Source of the DNA: Ensifer sp. IC4062 | GTDB taxonomy: Bacteria > Pseudomonadota > Alphaproteobacteria > Rhizobiales > Rhizobiaceae | DNA length: 64,000 nucleotides | Assembly (NCBI RefSeq): GCF_020193575.1 | Contig: NZ_JADYVD010000001.1 | Coordinates: 248,001-312,000, forward strand | Reading direction: 5' to 3' | In this document: positions 48,608 through 57,094 of the stretch, piece after piece | Layout: every line of letters begins with the position of its first letter | Position numbering within the stretch: position 1 is the first letter of the stretch | Made by a program: the position numbers and the translations under genes | Notes under the pieces: model-generated | What the model saw: the letters and a program-made list of their open reading frames with translations, nothing else | Told to the model about the DNA's origin: nothing | The model's database searches: none

Positions 48608-49453
48608 CTAGTTCGTCTTCATTTGCGATTTTGGCTTCGCCCCCGCTTCCTGGAAGAAGCGGGAGAAAATGCCGGAAATTGTTTGTTCCTGCGCAGGCCA
48701 GTATTCCTGCGACGAGGTGTTGGCAGGCAGCCAGGAAGCGCCCCCTGGAAGGACGTGCATTTTTACCGGGACGCCGGCCTTGCGAAGCCGCTCTGCATAG
48801 GCTTCTGTTTCATCGCGCATCGGACATTGCTCGCTGGTAATGACCAGGGCGGGGACGAGCCCGCCCAGTCGCGTACAATGGCCGGGCGCCGCATAAGGAT
48901 GCGTCAGTCCACTCCGTTCCCCGAGGTACCGTTGCCAGCCATCGGCGATCGACTGCACCGAAGTCTGTGGGCAGTACTTCCTGAACGATGCGGTCGCCAT
49001 GCAGGGATCAAGCAGGGGCGACAGCAGGATCTGCCCCTTGAGATCCGGGAGGAATTGGTCGCGTGCCATCAGTGCCAGGCCGGCCGCGAGATTCCCACCC
49101 GCTTCCTCGCCGGCCACGAACAACATGGACTTCTTGTGCGCAAACTGCGGACAGCGGCTGCGCATGGACGACAGCATGGCGTACGAGGCCTCAAGCGCCG
49201 CTGGAAACGGGCTGAGGCATGCCGAGGGGTATTCCGGCGAAATGACCACGGCCCCGGCGGCGGCAAGTGCGCTCGCAACTTTCTCGCCGGCCGCGACCGA
49301 TTCCCCGACGAAGGAGCCGCCGTGAAAATGAAGCACGACCGGAGGCGGAACGAGCAAAGACGCGCCGCGGTAGACGCGCGCGCGGCACGCCCCATGGCCC
49401 GTCTGCATCGTCTCTTCGGTAAAATGCGCGTTCATCTCTCTTGTCTCACCCAT
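48608..49453 (-). CDS. HSL-type alpha/beta hydrolase homologue with catalytic residues replaced (probable pseudoenzyme)
   Basis: A 281-residue protein of the hormone-sensitive-lipase/acetyl-esterase fold. The oxyanion motif HGG is present at residues 44-46 (LHFHGGSFVGES). The nucleophile motif, normally GDSAGGN, reads GEEAGGN at 115-121, so Glu117 is in the serine position. The segment normally carrying the acid, DPLRDE, reads CPMRDE near 210, and the usual HGF histidine region reads PGGASW near 236-241 with no histidine. It is therefore unlikely to be an esterase and may bind a ligand. It heads the RND operon (28 bp to the adaptor) and is divergent from the LysR gene. A second ATG seven codons in is possible. 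Confidence 0.8.
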   Translation of the reverse strand: MGETREMNAHFTEETMQTGHGACRARVYRGASLLVPPPVVLHFHGGSFVGESVAAGEKVASALAAAGAVVISPEYPSACLSPFPAALEASYAMLSSMRSRCPQFAHKKSMLFVAGEEAGGNLAAGLALMARDQFLPDLKGQILLSPLLDPCMATASFRKYCPQTSVQSIADGWQRYLGERSGLTHPYAAPGHCTRLGGLVPALVITSEQCPMRDETEAYAERLRKAGVPVKMHVLPGGASWLPANTSSQEYWPAQEQTISGIFSRFFQEAGAKPKSQMKTN

Positions 49454-49518
49454 GGTGCAATCCCTAGATGAGGGACAGCCCGCGATGTTTGCAGCATAAC
49501 ATTGTCTTTCGTCTGGAA

Positions 49519-49538
49519 TAGTCAGCGGGTTCTGACTA
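49519..49538 (+). promoter_or_regulatory. Palindromic operator candidate between the esterase-like and LysR genes
   Basis: Perfect inverted repeat TAGTCAG-CGGGTT-CTGACTA in the 121-bp divergent promoter region, 36 bp before the LysR start. Size and position suit a LysR-family binding site controlling both directions. Confidence 0.6.
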
Positions 49539-49574
49539 CACTATTCGGTATTTCGAACAATTCGGTTATTGAAA

Positions 49575-50486
49575 ATGGACCAGCTCACGGCCATGCGCGC
49601 CTTTCTTCGTGTGGTGGAGACCGGCAATTTCACCCGGGCATCCGCCTCGCTCAACATGCCGAAAGCAACGGTGACCAACCTCATCCAGGGGTTGGAGGCG
49701 CACCTGAGCACCAAATTGCTCAATCGCACGACGCGGCGCGTCCTAGTGACGCCGGACGGCGCACTCTACTACGAGCGTGCCGCACGCCTGGTTTCCGATC
49801 TCGACGAACTGGACGGCAGCCTGTCGAGCGCGCAGAGCCTGCCGAAGGGGCGGCTGCGCGTCGAAACGGCCAGCGCCTTTGCCAACCTGATCATCATTCC
49901 GGCCTTGCCGGAATTTCATAAGAAATACCCGGACATACAGATCGATCTTGGCGTCTCGGACCGCACGATCGACTACCTTGCCGAGAACGTCGATTGCGCC
50001 GTCCGCGGTGGCACTTTGACGGACCAGTCGCTGATCGCCCGGCGCATCACCGAGATGAAATTCATCACCTGTGCCTCGCGGGACTTCCTCGAGCGGCACC
50101 CGGTGCCGCGACACCCATCGGACCTCGAGAAGAATTGTAATGCCGTCGGTTACTTCATGCCGAAGTCAGGGCAGCAGATGCCCTTCCATTTCCGGCGGGG
50201 GAATGAGGAGATCGAGGTCAATAGCCGCTATACCGTCGCCGCAAACGAATCAACGACCTATATCGCCGCCGCGCGCGCGGGAATGGGTGTCATCCAGGCG
50301 CCGTTCTTCATGGTTCGCGACGATCTTCGCGCCGGCACCATGGTCCCGGTATTGCCCGATTGGCAGGTCGATTCGATGCCGATCTATCTGGTCTACCCGC
50401 CGAACCGGCACTTGAGCAGCCGTCTGCGCGTCTTTGCAGACTGGGTAGTGAAGGTCATGGCGCAGTCGCAGATCGACGGAGATTGA
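49575..50486 (+). CDS. LysR-family transcriptional regulator
   Basis: A 303-residue regulator from the ATG at 49575. The N-terminal winged helix-turn-helix (residues 1-60: [41 protein letters not shown]) is followed by a LysR substrate-binding domain of the CrgA-like type ([42 protein letters not shown]). It is divergent from the esterase-like/RND operon and probably controls it; the inducer is unknown. Confidence 0.9.
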   Translation: MDQLTAMRAFLRVVETGNFTRASASLNMPKATVTNLIQGLEAHLSTKLLNRTTRRVLVTPDGALYYERAARLVSDLDELDGSLSSAQSLPKGRLRVETASAFANLIIIPALPEFHKKYPDIQIDLGVSDRTIDYLAENVDCAVRGGTLTDQSLIARRITEMKFITCASRDFLERHPVPRHPSDLEKNCNAVGYFMPKSGQQMPFHFRRGNEEIEVNSRYTVAANESTTYIAAARAGMGVIQAPFFMVRDDLRAGTMVPVLPDWQVDSMPIYLVYPPNRHLSSRLRVFADWVVKVMAQSQIDGD

Positions 50487-50522
50487 TCGGCAGGCGGGAC
50501 GCGCTGAACCGGTCGGTGCAGT

Positions 50523-50891
50523 TCAGCCGTCGTGCTCCGCGTCGTAACGCTCGCACGCTGCATCGAGTTCGCCGAAATGGGTTTCAGCCCAGCGGTCGGG
50601 GACCACAAGCGTGTCGCTCAACGACCGCCCGACCGCGCTTAGGTGGTATTCGACATGCGGCGGCACGGTCTGCTTGTCGTCGCGGATCACCAGTCCGTTG
50701 CGCTCTAGTTCTTTGAGCGTCTGCGTCAGCATCTTCTGCGATACGCCGCCGAGCTTGCGCATCAGCGCGGCAGTGCGCATCGCCCTCTGATCGAGGGCTG
50801 AGATGATCAGCATCGCCATGATCATCGTTGCGGTGGCAGGGCTGCGGTTTCTGGAGGCTTGAGTCTTGGACTTAGATAGCCCGTGGCCCAT
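50523..50891 (-). CDS. HxlR-type helix-turn-helix regulator, N-terminus atypical
   Basis: The frame from ATG 50891 gives 122 residues. Residues about 35-95 match the HxlR winged helix (MRTAALMRKLGGVSQKMLTQTLKELERNGLVIRDDKQTVPPHVEYHLSAVGRSL). The usual N-terminal part with the conserved Cys and GxKWT segment is not present; instead there is SKSKTQASRNRSPATATMIM. The annotated ATG lies inside a perfect 12-bp inverted repeat, so translation may really start at ATG 50825 (100 residues), or the gene may be an N-terminally truncated remnant. It lies next to a peroxiredoxin gene, a common context for redox-sensing HxlR regulators. Confidence 0.6.
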   Translation of the reverse strand: MGHGLSKSKTQASRNRSPATATMIMAMLIISALDQRAMRTAALMRKLGGVSQKMLTQTLKELERNGLVIRDDKQTVPPHVEYHLSAVGRSLSDTLVVPDRWAETHFGELDAACERYDAEHDG

Positions 50892-50917
50892 GAAACGCCG
50901 AGCGCTTCATGGGCCAC
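50883..50917 (-). terminator. Perfect hairpin between the peroxiredoxin and HxlR-like genes
   Basis: GTGGCCCATGAA / TTCATGGGCCAC, a perfect 12-bp inverted repeat around an 11-base spacer, 31 bp downstream of the peroxiredoxin stop. No T-run follows. It covers the first possible start codon of the HxlR-like frame, so it could be a terminator, an operator, or a translation-blocking leader. Confidence 0.5.
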
Positions 50918-50947
50918 ATGTTCGAACGCCGCTGCGTGTCTCTGATG

Positions 50948-51607
50948 TTAGGCGGTCGGCTGCTTCGTTTTCCGGAGATAGGGCAGGATCGTATCGAAGG
51001 AACCGAAGCGCTGGATCGCATCCTCGTTGGATACCGCCGCGGTAATAATGACGTCCTCACCCTGCTGCCAGTTCGCGGGCGTCGCAACCTGGTGCTTGGC
51101 CGTCAGCTGAATCGAATCGATCGCACGCAGGATCTCGTTGAAATTGCGGCCGGTCGTCATCGGATAGGTGAGGATCAGCTTGATCTTCTTGTCTGGACCA
51201 ATGACGTAGACCGAGCGCACGGTGGCGTTGTCGGCCGGCGTGCGGCCCTCCGACGTATCGCCGGCGTCGGCCGGCAGCATGTCGTAGAGCTTGGCCACCT
51301 TGAGATCCCGGTCGCCGATCAGCGGATATTCGACGTCAAAACCGGTTGCGACCTTGATGTCGTTCTTCCACTTGCTGTGGCTTTCGACCGGATCGACCGA
51401 GATGCCGATAATTTTGACGCCGCGCTTGCGGAATTCGTTTTCGATCCCGGCCATGGCGCCAAGTTCGGTGGTGCAGACGGGCGTGAAATTCTTCGGATGC
51501 GAGAAGAGAACGGCCCAGCCGTCGCCGATCCATTCATGGAAATTGATCGAGCCTTGCGTGGTGTCGGCGGTGAAGTCGGGCGCTGTTTGGTTGATACGGA
51601 GGCTCAT
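50948..51607 (-). CDS. 1-Cys peroxiredoxin (Prx6 type)
   Basis: Reduces hydrogen peroxide and organic peroxides. From the ATG at 51607, with AAAGGAG upstream, the product is 219 residues, normal for Prx6-type enzymes. The peroxidatic cysteine is in HPKNFTPVCTTE near residue 46, with the conserved Thr two residues before it. The C-terminal Prx domain (GEDVIITAAVSNEDA) is intact. The frame reaching 51700 adds residues unlike the family. Confidence 0.93.
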   Translation of the reverse strand: MSLRINQTAPDFTADTTQGSINFHEWIGDGWAVLFSHPKNFTPVCTTELGAMAGIENEFRKRGVKIIGISVDPVESHSKWKNDIKVATGFDVEYPLIGDRDLKVAKLYDMLPADAGDTSEGRTPADNATVRSVYVIGPDKKIKLILTYPMTTGRNFNEILRAIDSIQLTAKHQVATPANWQQGEDVIITAAVSNEDAIQRFGSFDTILPYLRKTKQPTA

Positions 51608-51877
51608 GGTCTGCTCCTTTGTGGCTGGCGATTGAAGTTTGCGCAGGATAGCGCAATCGTGGCGCTTTTCGAGGAGGAAACGTGCGGGAACGATCCACAA
51701 AAAGAATGTCCGCAGCGTGATTTACCGCTTTTGGAGAATAAAATCGCTGAGGCACTCGCAGCGCTGGTATTCATCGAAGGGTGCTCGAAGAAAGCAAATG
51801 CGTTCGTGCCACACGAAGCGCCCTAGCCAACGCTCCGGGCGGTTTTCCGCCCGGGCGCGTCTCAACTTATTGGAGTC

Positions 51878-51924
51878 GATCACGTTTGTGATTTTGGATC
51901 GAGACGACCCAAAATCATCGTGAT
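51878..51924. repeat. Palindromic element, second copy of the 25745 module
   Basis: GATCACGTTTGTGATTTTGG, then ATCGAGACGACCCAAAATCATCGTGAT. It is nearly the same as the right half of the mosaic at 25745-25791. It runs right up to the stop codon of the DEAD-box helicase gene and may form the 3' end of its mRNA. Confidence 0.7.
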
Positions 51925-53801
51925 TAATATTGCCTGCTCTTGGCGTTGGCGCGTTTCGCTTTGGGTTTGAAGCCACCAGCATCTTTTTGCGCGCCTGGCT
52001 TGCCCTTCTTTCCCCGGGGTTTTTCGTTTCCCTTGTCAGGACGTGCGCCGTCGGCAAAGGCCTGGTTCTTTTCGAACTTGCGCTTCGGTTTGAAATCCTC
52101 GCGTGCTGCGTCGCCGGTCCGTTTCTTCGCGAGTGCGGGCTTTTCCTGTCGCGACCGGGAGGAATCCGGGGTGCCCGCGAGCGGCTTGACGCGAATGCCC
52201 TTTTCGAGCGTCCGGTTCGGGCCGATGGCCGAGAGGAAACGTTCGGCGCCTTCGGCCGTCAGTTCGACATAGGTCTCCTCCGGCTGCATCCGGATCGCGC
52301 CGATATCGCGCTTGGAAAGCTTGCCGTGGCGGCACAGCATCGGAATCAGCCAGCGCGGTTCGGCATTCTGCTTGCGGCCGACCGAGAGCGAAAACCAGCT
52401 GCCGTCGGTGAAGTCGGCGCGCGGTGCGCTGAAATCTTCGCGCGTCGTTGCGGCGGCATCGCGCCGCCCCTTCCTGCGCTCGTCGGCAAGGGATACATCG
52501 GCGAGTTCTTCCGGTGCCGAGCGACCGGTACGGAACTGCCGCACGAAGGCTGCCGCCAGCTTCTCTGCGCCGTGACGGTCGATCAGCGCCCGCACGATCG
52601 CCTGTTCGTCCTCGCGCGGCGGTTCGTCGAACGCCGGATCGGCGACGATGCGCTCGTCGTCACGGCTCGCAACCTCGTCCGCTGAGGGCGGTTTCGCCCA
52701 GATCGCGGTGATGCGTGCGTTTTCCAAGAGCCTTTCGGCCTTGCGGCGTGCGTTGACCGGGACGATCAGCGCACTGACGCCCTTCTGACCTGCTCGACCC
52801 GTGCGTCCGCTTCGATGCAGCAAAGTCTCGGGGTTAGTCGGCAGATCGGCATGGATCACCAGTTCCAGTCCGGGCAGGTCGATGCCGCGCGCCGCAACAT
52901 CCGTCGCGATGCAGACGCGGGCGCGGCCGTCGCGCATGGCCTGCAGCGCGTGGGTGCGCTCGTTCTGGCTGAGTTCGCCGGAGAGCGCCACAACCGAGAA
53001 GCCGCGATTGTTGAAGCGGGCCGTCAGGTGATTGACCGCGGCACGGGTGGAACAGAAGACGATCGCGTTTCGTGCCTCGTAGTAGCGAAGCACGTTGATG
53101 ATTGCGTTTTCGCGGTCGCTCGGCGCGACAACGAGCGATCGATATTCGATATCGCCATGCTGCTTCTCTTCGGAAGCGGTGCTGATGCGTATGGCATCCC
53201 GCTGGTAATTCTTCGCAAGGGTTGCGATCGAGCGCGGCACGGTCGCCGAAAACATCAGCGTGCGCCGGTCTTGAGGCGCCGCTTCGAGGATGAATTCCAG
53301 ATCCTCGCGAAAGCCGAGGTCCAGCATCTCGTCCGCTTCATCCAGCACGACGGCGCGGAGCGCCGATATGTCGAGCGAATCCCGGCGGATGTGGTCGCAA
53401 AGGCGTCCCGGTGTGCCGACGACGATGTGGGCACCGCGTTCGAGCGCGCGCCGTTCGTTGCGCATATCCATGCCGCCGACGCAGGAGGCGATAGTGGCGC
53501 CAGCCATCTCGTAGAGCCATTCGAGTTCACGCTTGACCTGCAGCGCCAGTTCGCGTGTGGGTGCAATGACGAGGGCGAGCGGTGCGGCGGCCGCGCCGAA
53601 ACGCTCTGTGCCGAGCAGTGTCGGGGCAAGCGCCAGCCCAAAGGCCACCGTCTTGCCGGACCCGGTCTGGGCGGAAACGAGGGCGTCGGCGCCATCGAGC
53701 GCCGGATCGAGCATCGCTTTCTGCACCGGCGTCAGCTCGTTGTAACCCCGTCTTGCCAACGCCTCGGCGATCGCGGGCGCGATCCCTTCGAACTCATTCA
53801 T
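51924..53801 (-). CDS. DEAD-box RNA helicase with DbpA-type RNA-binding domain
   Basis: A 625-residue ATP-dependent RNA helicase. Motif I is SAQTGSGKT near residue 42, motif II DEADEMLD near 155, motif III SAT near 186, and the C-terminal domain has the HRSGRTGRAGQKG motif near 331. A DbpA-type RNA-binding domain (KRDIGAIRMQPEETYVELTAEGAERFL) lies near 495-540. The last 80 residues are Lys/Arg/Gly-rich and disordered. DbpA acts on 23S rRNA in ribosome assembly; the same role is plausible but unproven here. Confidence 0.92.
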   Translation of the reverse strand: MNEFEGIAPAIAEALARRGYNELTPVQKAMLDPALDGADALVSAQTGSGKTVAFGLALAPTLLGTERFGAAAAPLALVIAPTRELALQVKRELEWLYEMAGATIASCVGGMDMRNERRALERGAHIVVGTPGRLCDHIRRDSLDISALRAVVLDEADEMLDLGFREDLEFILEAAPQDRRTLMFSATVPRSIATLAKNYQRDAIRISTASEEKQHGDIEYRSLVVAPSDRENAIINVLRYYEARNAIVFCSTRAAVNHLTARFNNRGFSVVALSGELSQNERTHALQAMRDGRARVCIATDVAARGIDLPGLELVIHADLPTNPETLLHRSGRTGRAGQKGVSALIVPVNARRKAERLLENARITAIWAKPPSADEVASRDDERIVADPAFDEPPREDEQAIVRALIDRHGAEKLAAAFVRQFRTGRSAPEELADVSLADERRKGRRDAAATTREDFSAPRADFTDGSWFSLSVGRKQNAEPRWLIPMLCRHGKLSKRDIGAIRMQPEETYVELTAEGAERFLSAIGPNRTLEKGIRVKPLAGTPDSSRSRQEKPALAKKRTGDAAREDFKPKRKFEKNQAFADGARPDKGNEKPRGKKGKPGAQKDAGGFKPKAKRANAKSRQY

Positions 53802-53952
53802 ATCTTGTCTTTCGGATTTCGGTCTTCACGCCGACGGACGAGCGACTTGGATCAGGTCGTCATCAAGCGTCGATTGCCGCGGCCAACACGTCGCGGGCCT
53901 GTTCATGGCGCGCTACATACGCGGCGGGAACGCTAATGTACAGGCGAAATCT

Positions 53953-54336
53953 TTAGCGGCTCGGGCCGTCGTTGGGGCCGCCGAATTCGTTCTCGCCCCT
54001 CATGCCCGGCCACAGACAAAGCGCGATGAACACGATCGGGCTCAGCACCGGAATGAAAAGACAGAGTGCCAGCGGGCCGGGATAGCCGATGTCATGCAGG
54101 CGCTTGATTGCCAGCATGGCGATGGAAACGGTCGAAAGGACGCCGGAGACGATGAGCGCCAGTGTCCAAAGCGCCAATGCGGCGTCCTCGTTTTCGTTCT
54201 TCAGCATTTGCATGAGGAAGACGCAGCCGACGAGGAACCAGAAAAGCCAGGAGAGGAAGAAGGGCAGGCGGCCGATGCGGCCGGAGGGGCTGAAGAACAG
54301 CCAGGTCATACTCGGCTGCCGCCCCTCCTCGGCCAT
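53953..54336 (-). CDS. DUF805 family membrane protein
   Basis: A 127-residue protein from the ATG at 54336 with three or four hydrophobic segments, starting with the family pattern MTWLFFSPSGRIGRLPFFLSWL. The ATG at codon 10 of this frame is an alternative start. DUF805 proteins are inner-membrane proteins of unknown function. The start is only a few bases after the dapD stop, so it is probably co-transcribed with dapD. Confidence 0.8.
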   Translation of the reverse strand: MAEEGRQPSMTWLFFSPSGRIGRLPFFLSWLFWFLVGCVFLMQMLKNENEDAALALWTLALIVSGVLSTVSIAMLAIKRLHDIGYPGPLALCLFIPVLSPIVFIALCLWPGMRGENEFGGPNDGPSR

Positions 54337-54340
54337 CGCA

Positions 54341-55198
54341 TCAGTCTCTGAGCAGTTCGTTGATGCCGGTTTTGGCGCGGGTCTTCTCGTCGACACGCTT
54401 CACGATGACCGCGCAATAGAGGTTCGGGGCCGGCTGGCCGTTTGCCATGGTCGAGGCGGACGGCATCGAGCCTGCCACCACGACGGAATACGGCGGCACT
54501 TCACCGTATGTCACTTCGCCGGTCGCGCGATCGACGATCTTGGTCGACTTGCCGATGAAGACGCCCATGCCGAGAACCGAGCCTTCGCGCACGATGCAGC
54601 CTTCGACGACCTCCGAGCGGGCGCCAATGAAGCAGTTGTCCTCGATGATCGTCGGTCCCGCCTGCATCGGCTCCAGCACGCCGCCGATGCCGACGCCACC
54701 GGAAAGGTGCACGTTCTTGCCGATCTGCGCGCAGGAACCGACAGTTGCCCAGGTATCGACCATCGTGCCCTCGCCGACATAGGCGCCGAGATTGACAAAG
54801 GACGGCATCAGAATCGCGTTCGGCGCTATATAGGCCGAGCGGCGGACGACGCAGTTCGGAACGGCGCGGAAGCCGGCCTTCTCGAATTCGTTGACGCTCC
54901 AACCGTCGAACTTGGAGGGAACCTTATCCCACCAGACCGACTCGCCGGGTCCGCCCCTGACAAGCTCCATCGGGTTCAGCCGGAAGGACAGAAGAACGGC
55001 TTTCTTCAGCCACTGATTGACGGTCCAGGTGCCGTCCTCACCGCGTACGGCGACGCGGGCCTTGCCGCTGTCGAGCAGGTTCAGCGCCGCTTCGACCGCG
55101 TCGCGGACGGCGCCGCGGGTACCGGTATTGACGGCTTCGCGATTGTCGAAGGCGGTCTCGATGGTCTGCGACAGGGAGGCAAGGTCGTGGGTCGTCAT
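54341..55198 (-). CDS. dapD: 2,3,4,5-tetrahydropyridine-2,6-dicarboxylate N-succinyltransferase
   Basis: Transfers succinyl from succinyl-CoA in the diaminopimelate/lysine pathway. The 285-residue protein has a helical N-terminal domain and a left-handed beta-helix made of hexapeptide repeats ([33 protein letters not shown]). The typical [28 protein letters not shown] segment is intact. dapE in the same pathway is in this window too, but in a separate transcript. Confidence 0.96.
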   Translation of the reverse strand: MTTHDLASLSQTIETAFDNREAVNTGTRGAVRDAVEAALNLLDSGKARVAVRGEDGTWTVNQWLKKAVLLSFRLNPMELVRGGPGESVWWDKVPSKFDGWSVNEFEKAGFRAVPNCVVRRSAYIAPNAILMPSFVNLGAYVGEGTMVDTWATVGSCAQIGKNVHLSGGVGIGGVLEPMQAGPTIIEDNCFIGARSEVVEGCIVREGSVLGMGVFIGKSTKIVDRATGEVTYGEVPPYSVVVAGSMPSASTMANGQPAPNLYCAVIVKRVDEKTRAKTGINELLRD

Positions 55199-55504
55199 CG
55201 GAATTCCTTAGGTTCGGCGTTGTCGTGCAAGCTCTACTGCATAATTCCTTAAATCGGAACCGATTTGAGGACAAAGTTATGCAGCAATTCAAAGTGCTCC
55301 AGCGGCCTCACGCGTCTCGATGACGCGTTGCGCTGCAGAGGCATAAATCTGAAAAAGTTGAAGCGCTTTTGGCTCCGACATCTCAGCAGGACTTGGCAAA
55401 CTTCCGTGTTTCCGGCAGTAGGGACGCCTCTATGACCGAGGAAACACGACAGGGCGCGTCCGGACGAGATGCCATCTGTTCGCAACGCGACGGGAAGATG
55501 AAAT
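55199..55504. other. 306-bp divergent region between dapD and the LOG-family gene
   Basis: Contains the dapD leader and promoter on the reverse strand, a RIME1-like element (55234-55341), and about 160 bp upstream of the LOG gene with no supported ORF. Confidence 0.5.
55234..55341. repeat. RIME1-like palindromic element, copy C
   Basis: TACTGCATAATTCCTTAAATCG, a TAAATCGGAACCGATTTG palindrome, then AATTCAAAGTGCTCCAGCGG and a second palindrome CGCGTCTCGATGACGCG. It is a full copy like those at 6656 and 37006. Confidence 0.78.
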
Positions 55505-56404
55505 ATGGCACGCATGAAGAAGCGCAATCTGCGCCGCAAGGATGGAGTCTGGGATCCGCTGGCCGACAGCTCGCAAAGCAGGTTGCGCGCCTCGACCGTG
55601 CCGCTGACGCCGCAGTCGGCATCGCCGACCTATCGTCTCGCCTATGTCGATGATGATTTTCTCTGCCGCGAAGAATTGAGGCCGGTACGTCTGCAGCTCG
55701 AGCTCTTGAAGACGGAGATGATGCTTGAGGAGCGGGGAATCAACTCGACCGTGGTGATGTTCGGCGGCGCGCGCATTCCGGAGCCGGGCGGCGAAGCCTG
55801 GGCGGCCAAGAACGATACGCAGCGCAAGAACCTAGAAGCGGCATCGATCTACTACGACGAAGCGCGCAAATTCGCGCGGATCTGCTCGGAGCAGTCCGCA
55901 AAGCTCGGCTTCAAGGAATATGTCATCGTCACTGGCGGCGGTCCCGGAGTGATGGAGGCAGGAAACCGCGGCGCGGCGGATGCCGGCGCTCCTTCGATCG
56001 GCCTCAACATCGTGCTACCGCACGAACAGGCGCCAAACCGCTTCGTGACGCCAGAGCTCTCGTTCAATTTCCACTATTTCGCCATTCGCAAGATGCACTT
56101 TCTGCTGCGCGCGAAGGCGGTCACCGTGTTTCCAGGCGGCTTCGGCACGCTCGACGAATTGTTCGAAACGCTGACGCTGATGCAGACGGGCCGTCTGGCC
56201 TTGGTGCCGCTCATTCTCTTCGGCGAAAAGTTCTGGCGCACCATCATCAACTTTGAGGCACTGGCCGACTTCGGCACGATCGCGCCGAACGACGTCGATC
56301 TCGTGCATTTTGTCGAGACCGCGGAAGAGGCCTGGGAGATCATCGCCCGGTTCTACGAGAGCATCGATCCGCGATCGATACCGATGGCATCGGGCCGCCG
56401 GTAG
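55505..56404 (+). CDS. LOG family protein (TIGR00730-like)
   Basis: A 299-residue Rossmann-fold protein. The central region contains the LOG signature: VVMFGGARIPEPGG, VTGGGPGVMEAGNRGA and the PGGFGTLDELFE motif near residue 206. LOG proteins release cytokinin bases from their nucleotides by phosphoribohydrolase activity; longer bacterial forms like this one are related but often not tested. In a plant-associated genus a cytokinin role is tempting, but unproven. Basic N-terminal residues MARMKKRNLRRKDG precede the core. Confidence 0.85.
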   Translation: MARMKKRNLRRKDGVWDPLADSSQSRLRASTVPLTPQSASPTYRLAYVDDDFLCREELRPVRLQLELLKTEMMLEERGINSTVVMFGGARIPEPGGEAWAAKNDTQRKNLEAASIYYDEARKFARICSEQSAKLGFKEYVIVTGGGPGVMEAGNRGAADAGAPSIGLNIVLPHEQAPNRFVTPELSFNFHYFAIRKMHFLLRAKAVTVFPGGFGTLDELFETLTLMQTGRLALVPLILFGEKFWRTIINFEALADFGTIAPNDVDLVHFVETAEEAWEIIARFYESIDPRSIPMASGRR

Positions 56405-56456
56405 AACTGCGGCCCTCGCACCCTCTTTCATGACAAAGACGGCGAGACGGATCGCG

Positions 56457-56981
56457 TCAGGCCTTTCTGGTAAAGTCGGTGGCGTCGATCATTCCATCGC
56501 CATTCCGGTCGCGGCGCTTGAACATTCGTTCCGCCGCACCTGCCACTTCGGCTGCGCTGAGAGCGCCGTTGCCGTCGGCATCGATGCGGGCGAAGGCACG
56601 CGGCCGCATCCCTGGCAGCATGGCAGGGCGAGCCTCGCGGAGCTTGGCGAGCGCCTGGTTCCGCTCTGCGTCGGTCTTCGTCCGAGCGTCGCGCCATGCT
56701 TTGCGCGCCTCGCGGAATGCTTGGCGCTTTGCCGCGATCTCGTCGCGGCTGATCTCACCATTGCCGTTAGTGTCGAAGCTCTTGAAATTGGACGAGACGC
56801 GCGCCTGGAGCTCCTGAAGGGAGATCTTGGAATCGCCGCTCGCGTCGAGGTACTTGATCATGCGCTCCGCGCGCTGTTCGGGCGTGAGTTTGTTTTTGGC
56901 TGCAAATGACGGTGCTGAAGGGCCGGCGACCGCCACGGCAAGGACGGTGGCGCCGAGAATGAAAGTCCTGTTGCGCATCAT
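56457..56981 (-). CDS. Exported EF-hand calcium-binding protein
   Basis: A 174-residue protein with a signal peptide (about residues 1-27, cleavage after FAA). Four EF-hand-type loops follow: DASGDSKISLQEL, DTNGNGEISRDEI, DADGNGALSAAEV and DRNGDGMIDATDF. A highly charged Arg/Ala/Lys helix links the pairs. It is calmodulin-like in layout but not in overall sequence. Likely periplasmic, function unknown; calcium binding is expected from the loops. Confidence 0.85.
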   Translation of the reverse strand: MMRNRTFILGATVLAVAVAGPSAPSFAAKNKLTPEQRAERMIKYLDASGDSKISLQELQARVSSNFKSFDTNGNGEISRDEIAAKRQAFREARKAWRDARTKTDAERNQALAKLREARPAMLPGMRPRAFARIDADGNGALSAAEVAGAAERMFKRRDRNGDGMIDATDFTRKA

Positions 56982-57094
56982 GCTTCCCTCGATCAGTTAT
57001 CCTGAGCAAAGGATAGGTAGGCCCGGTGCCGGCGCCAGTTAAACTTTGGTAATTTGAACCTTTGGCGAAACAGCGGTGGGTCAATCGTGTCGCG

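Noticed and set aside
47257-48840. 527-codon plus-strand frame across the adaptor and its neighbours
   Set aside because: Runs over three real reverse-strand gene boundaries and has no domain.
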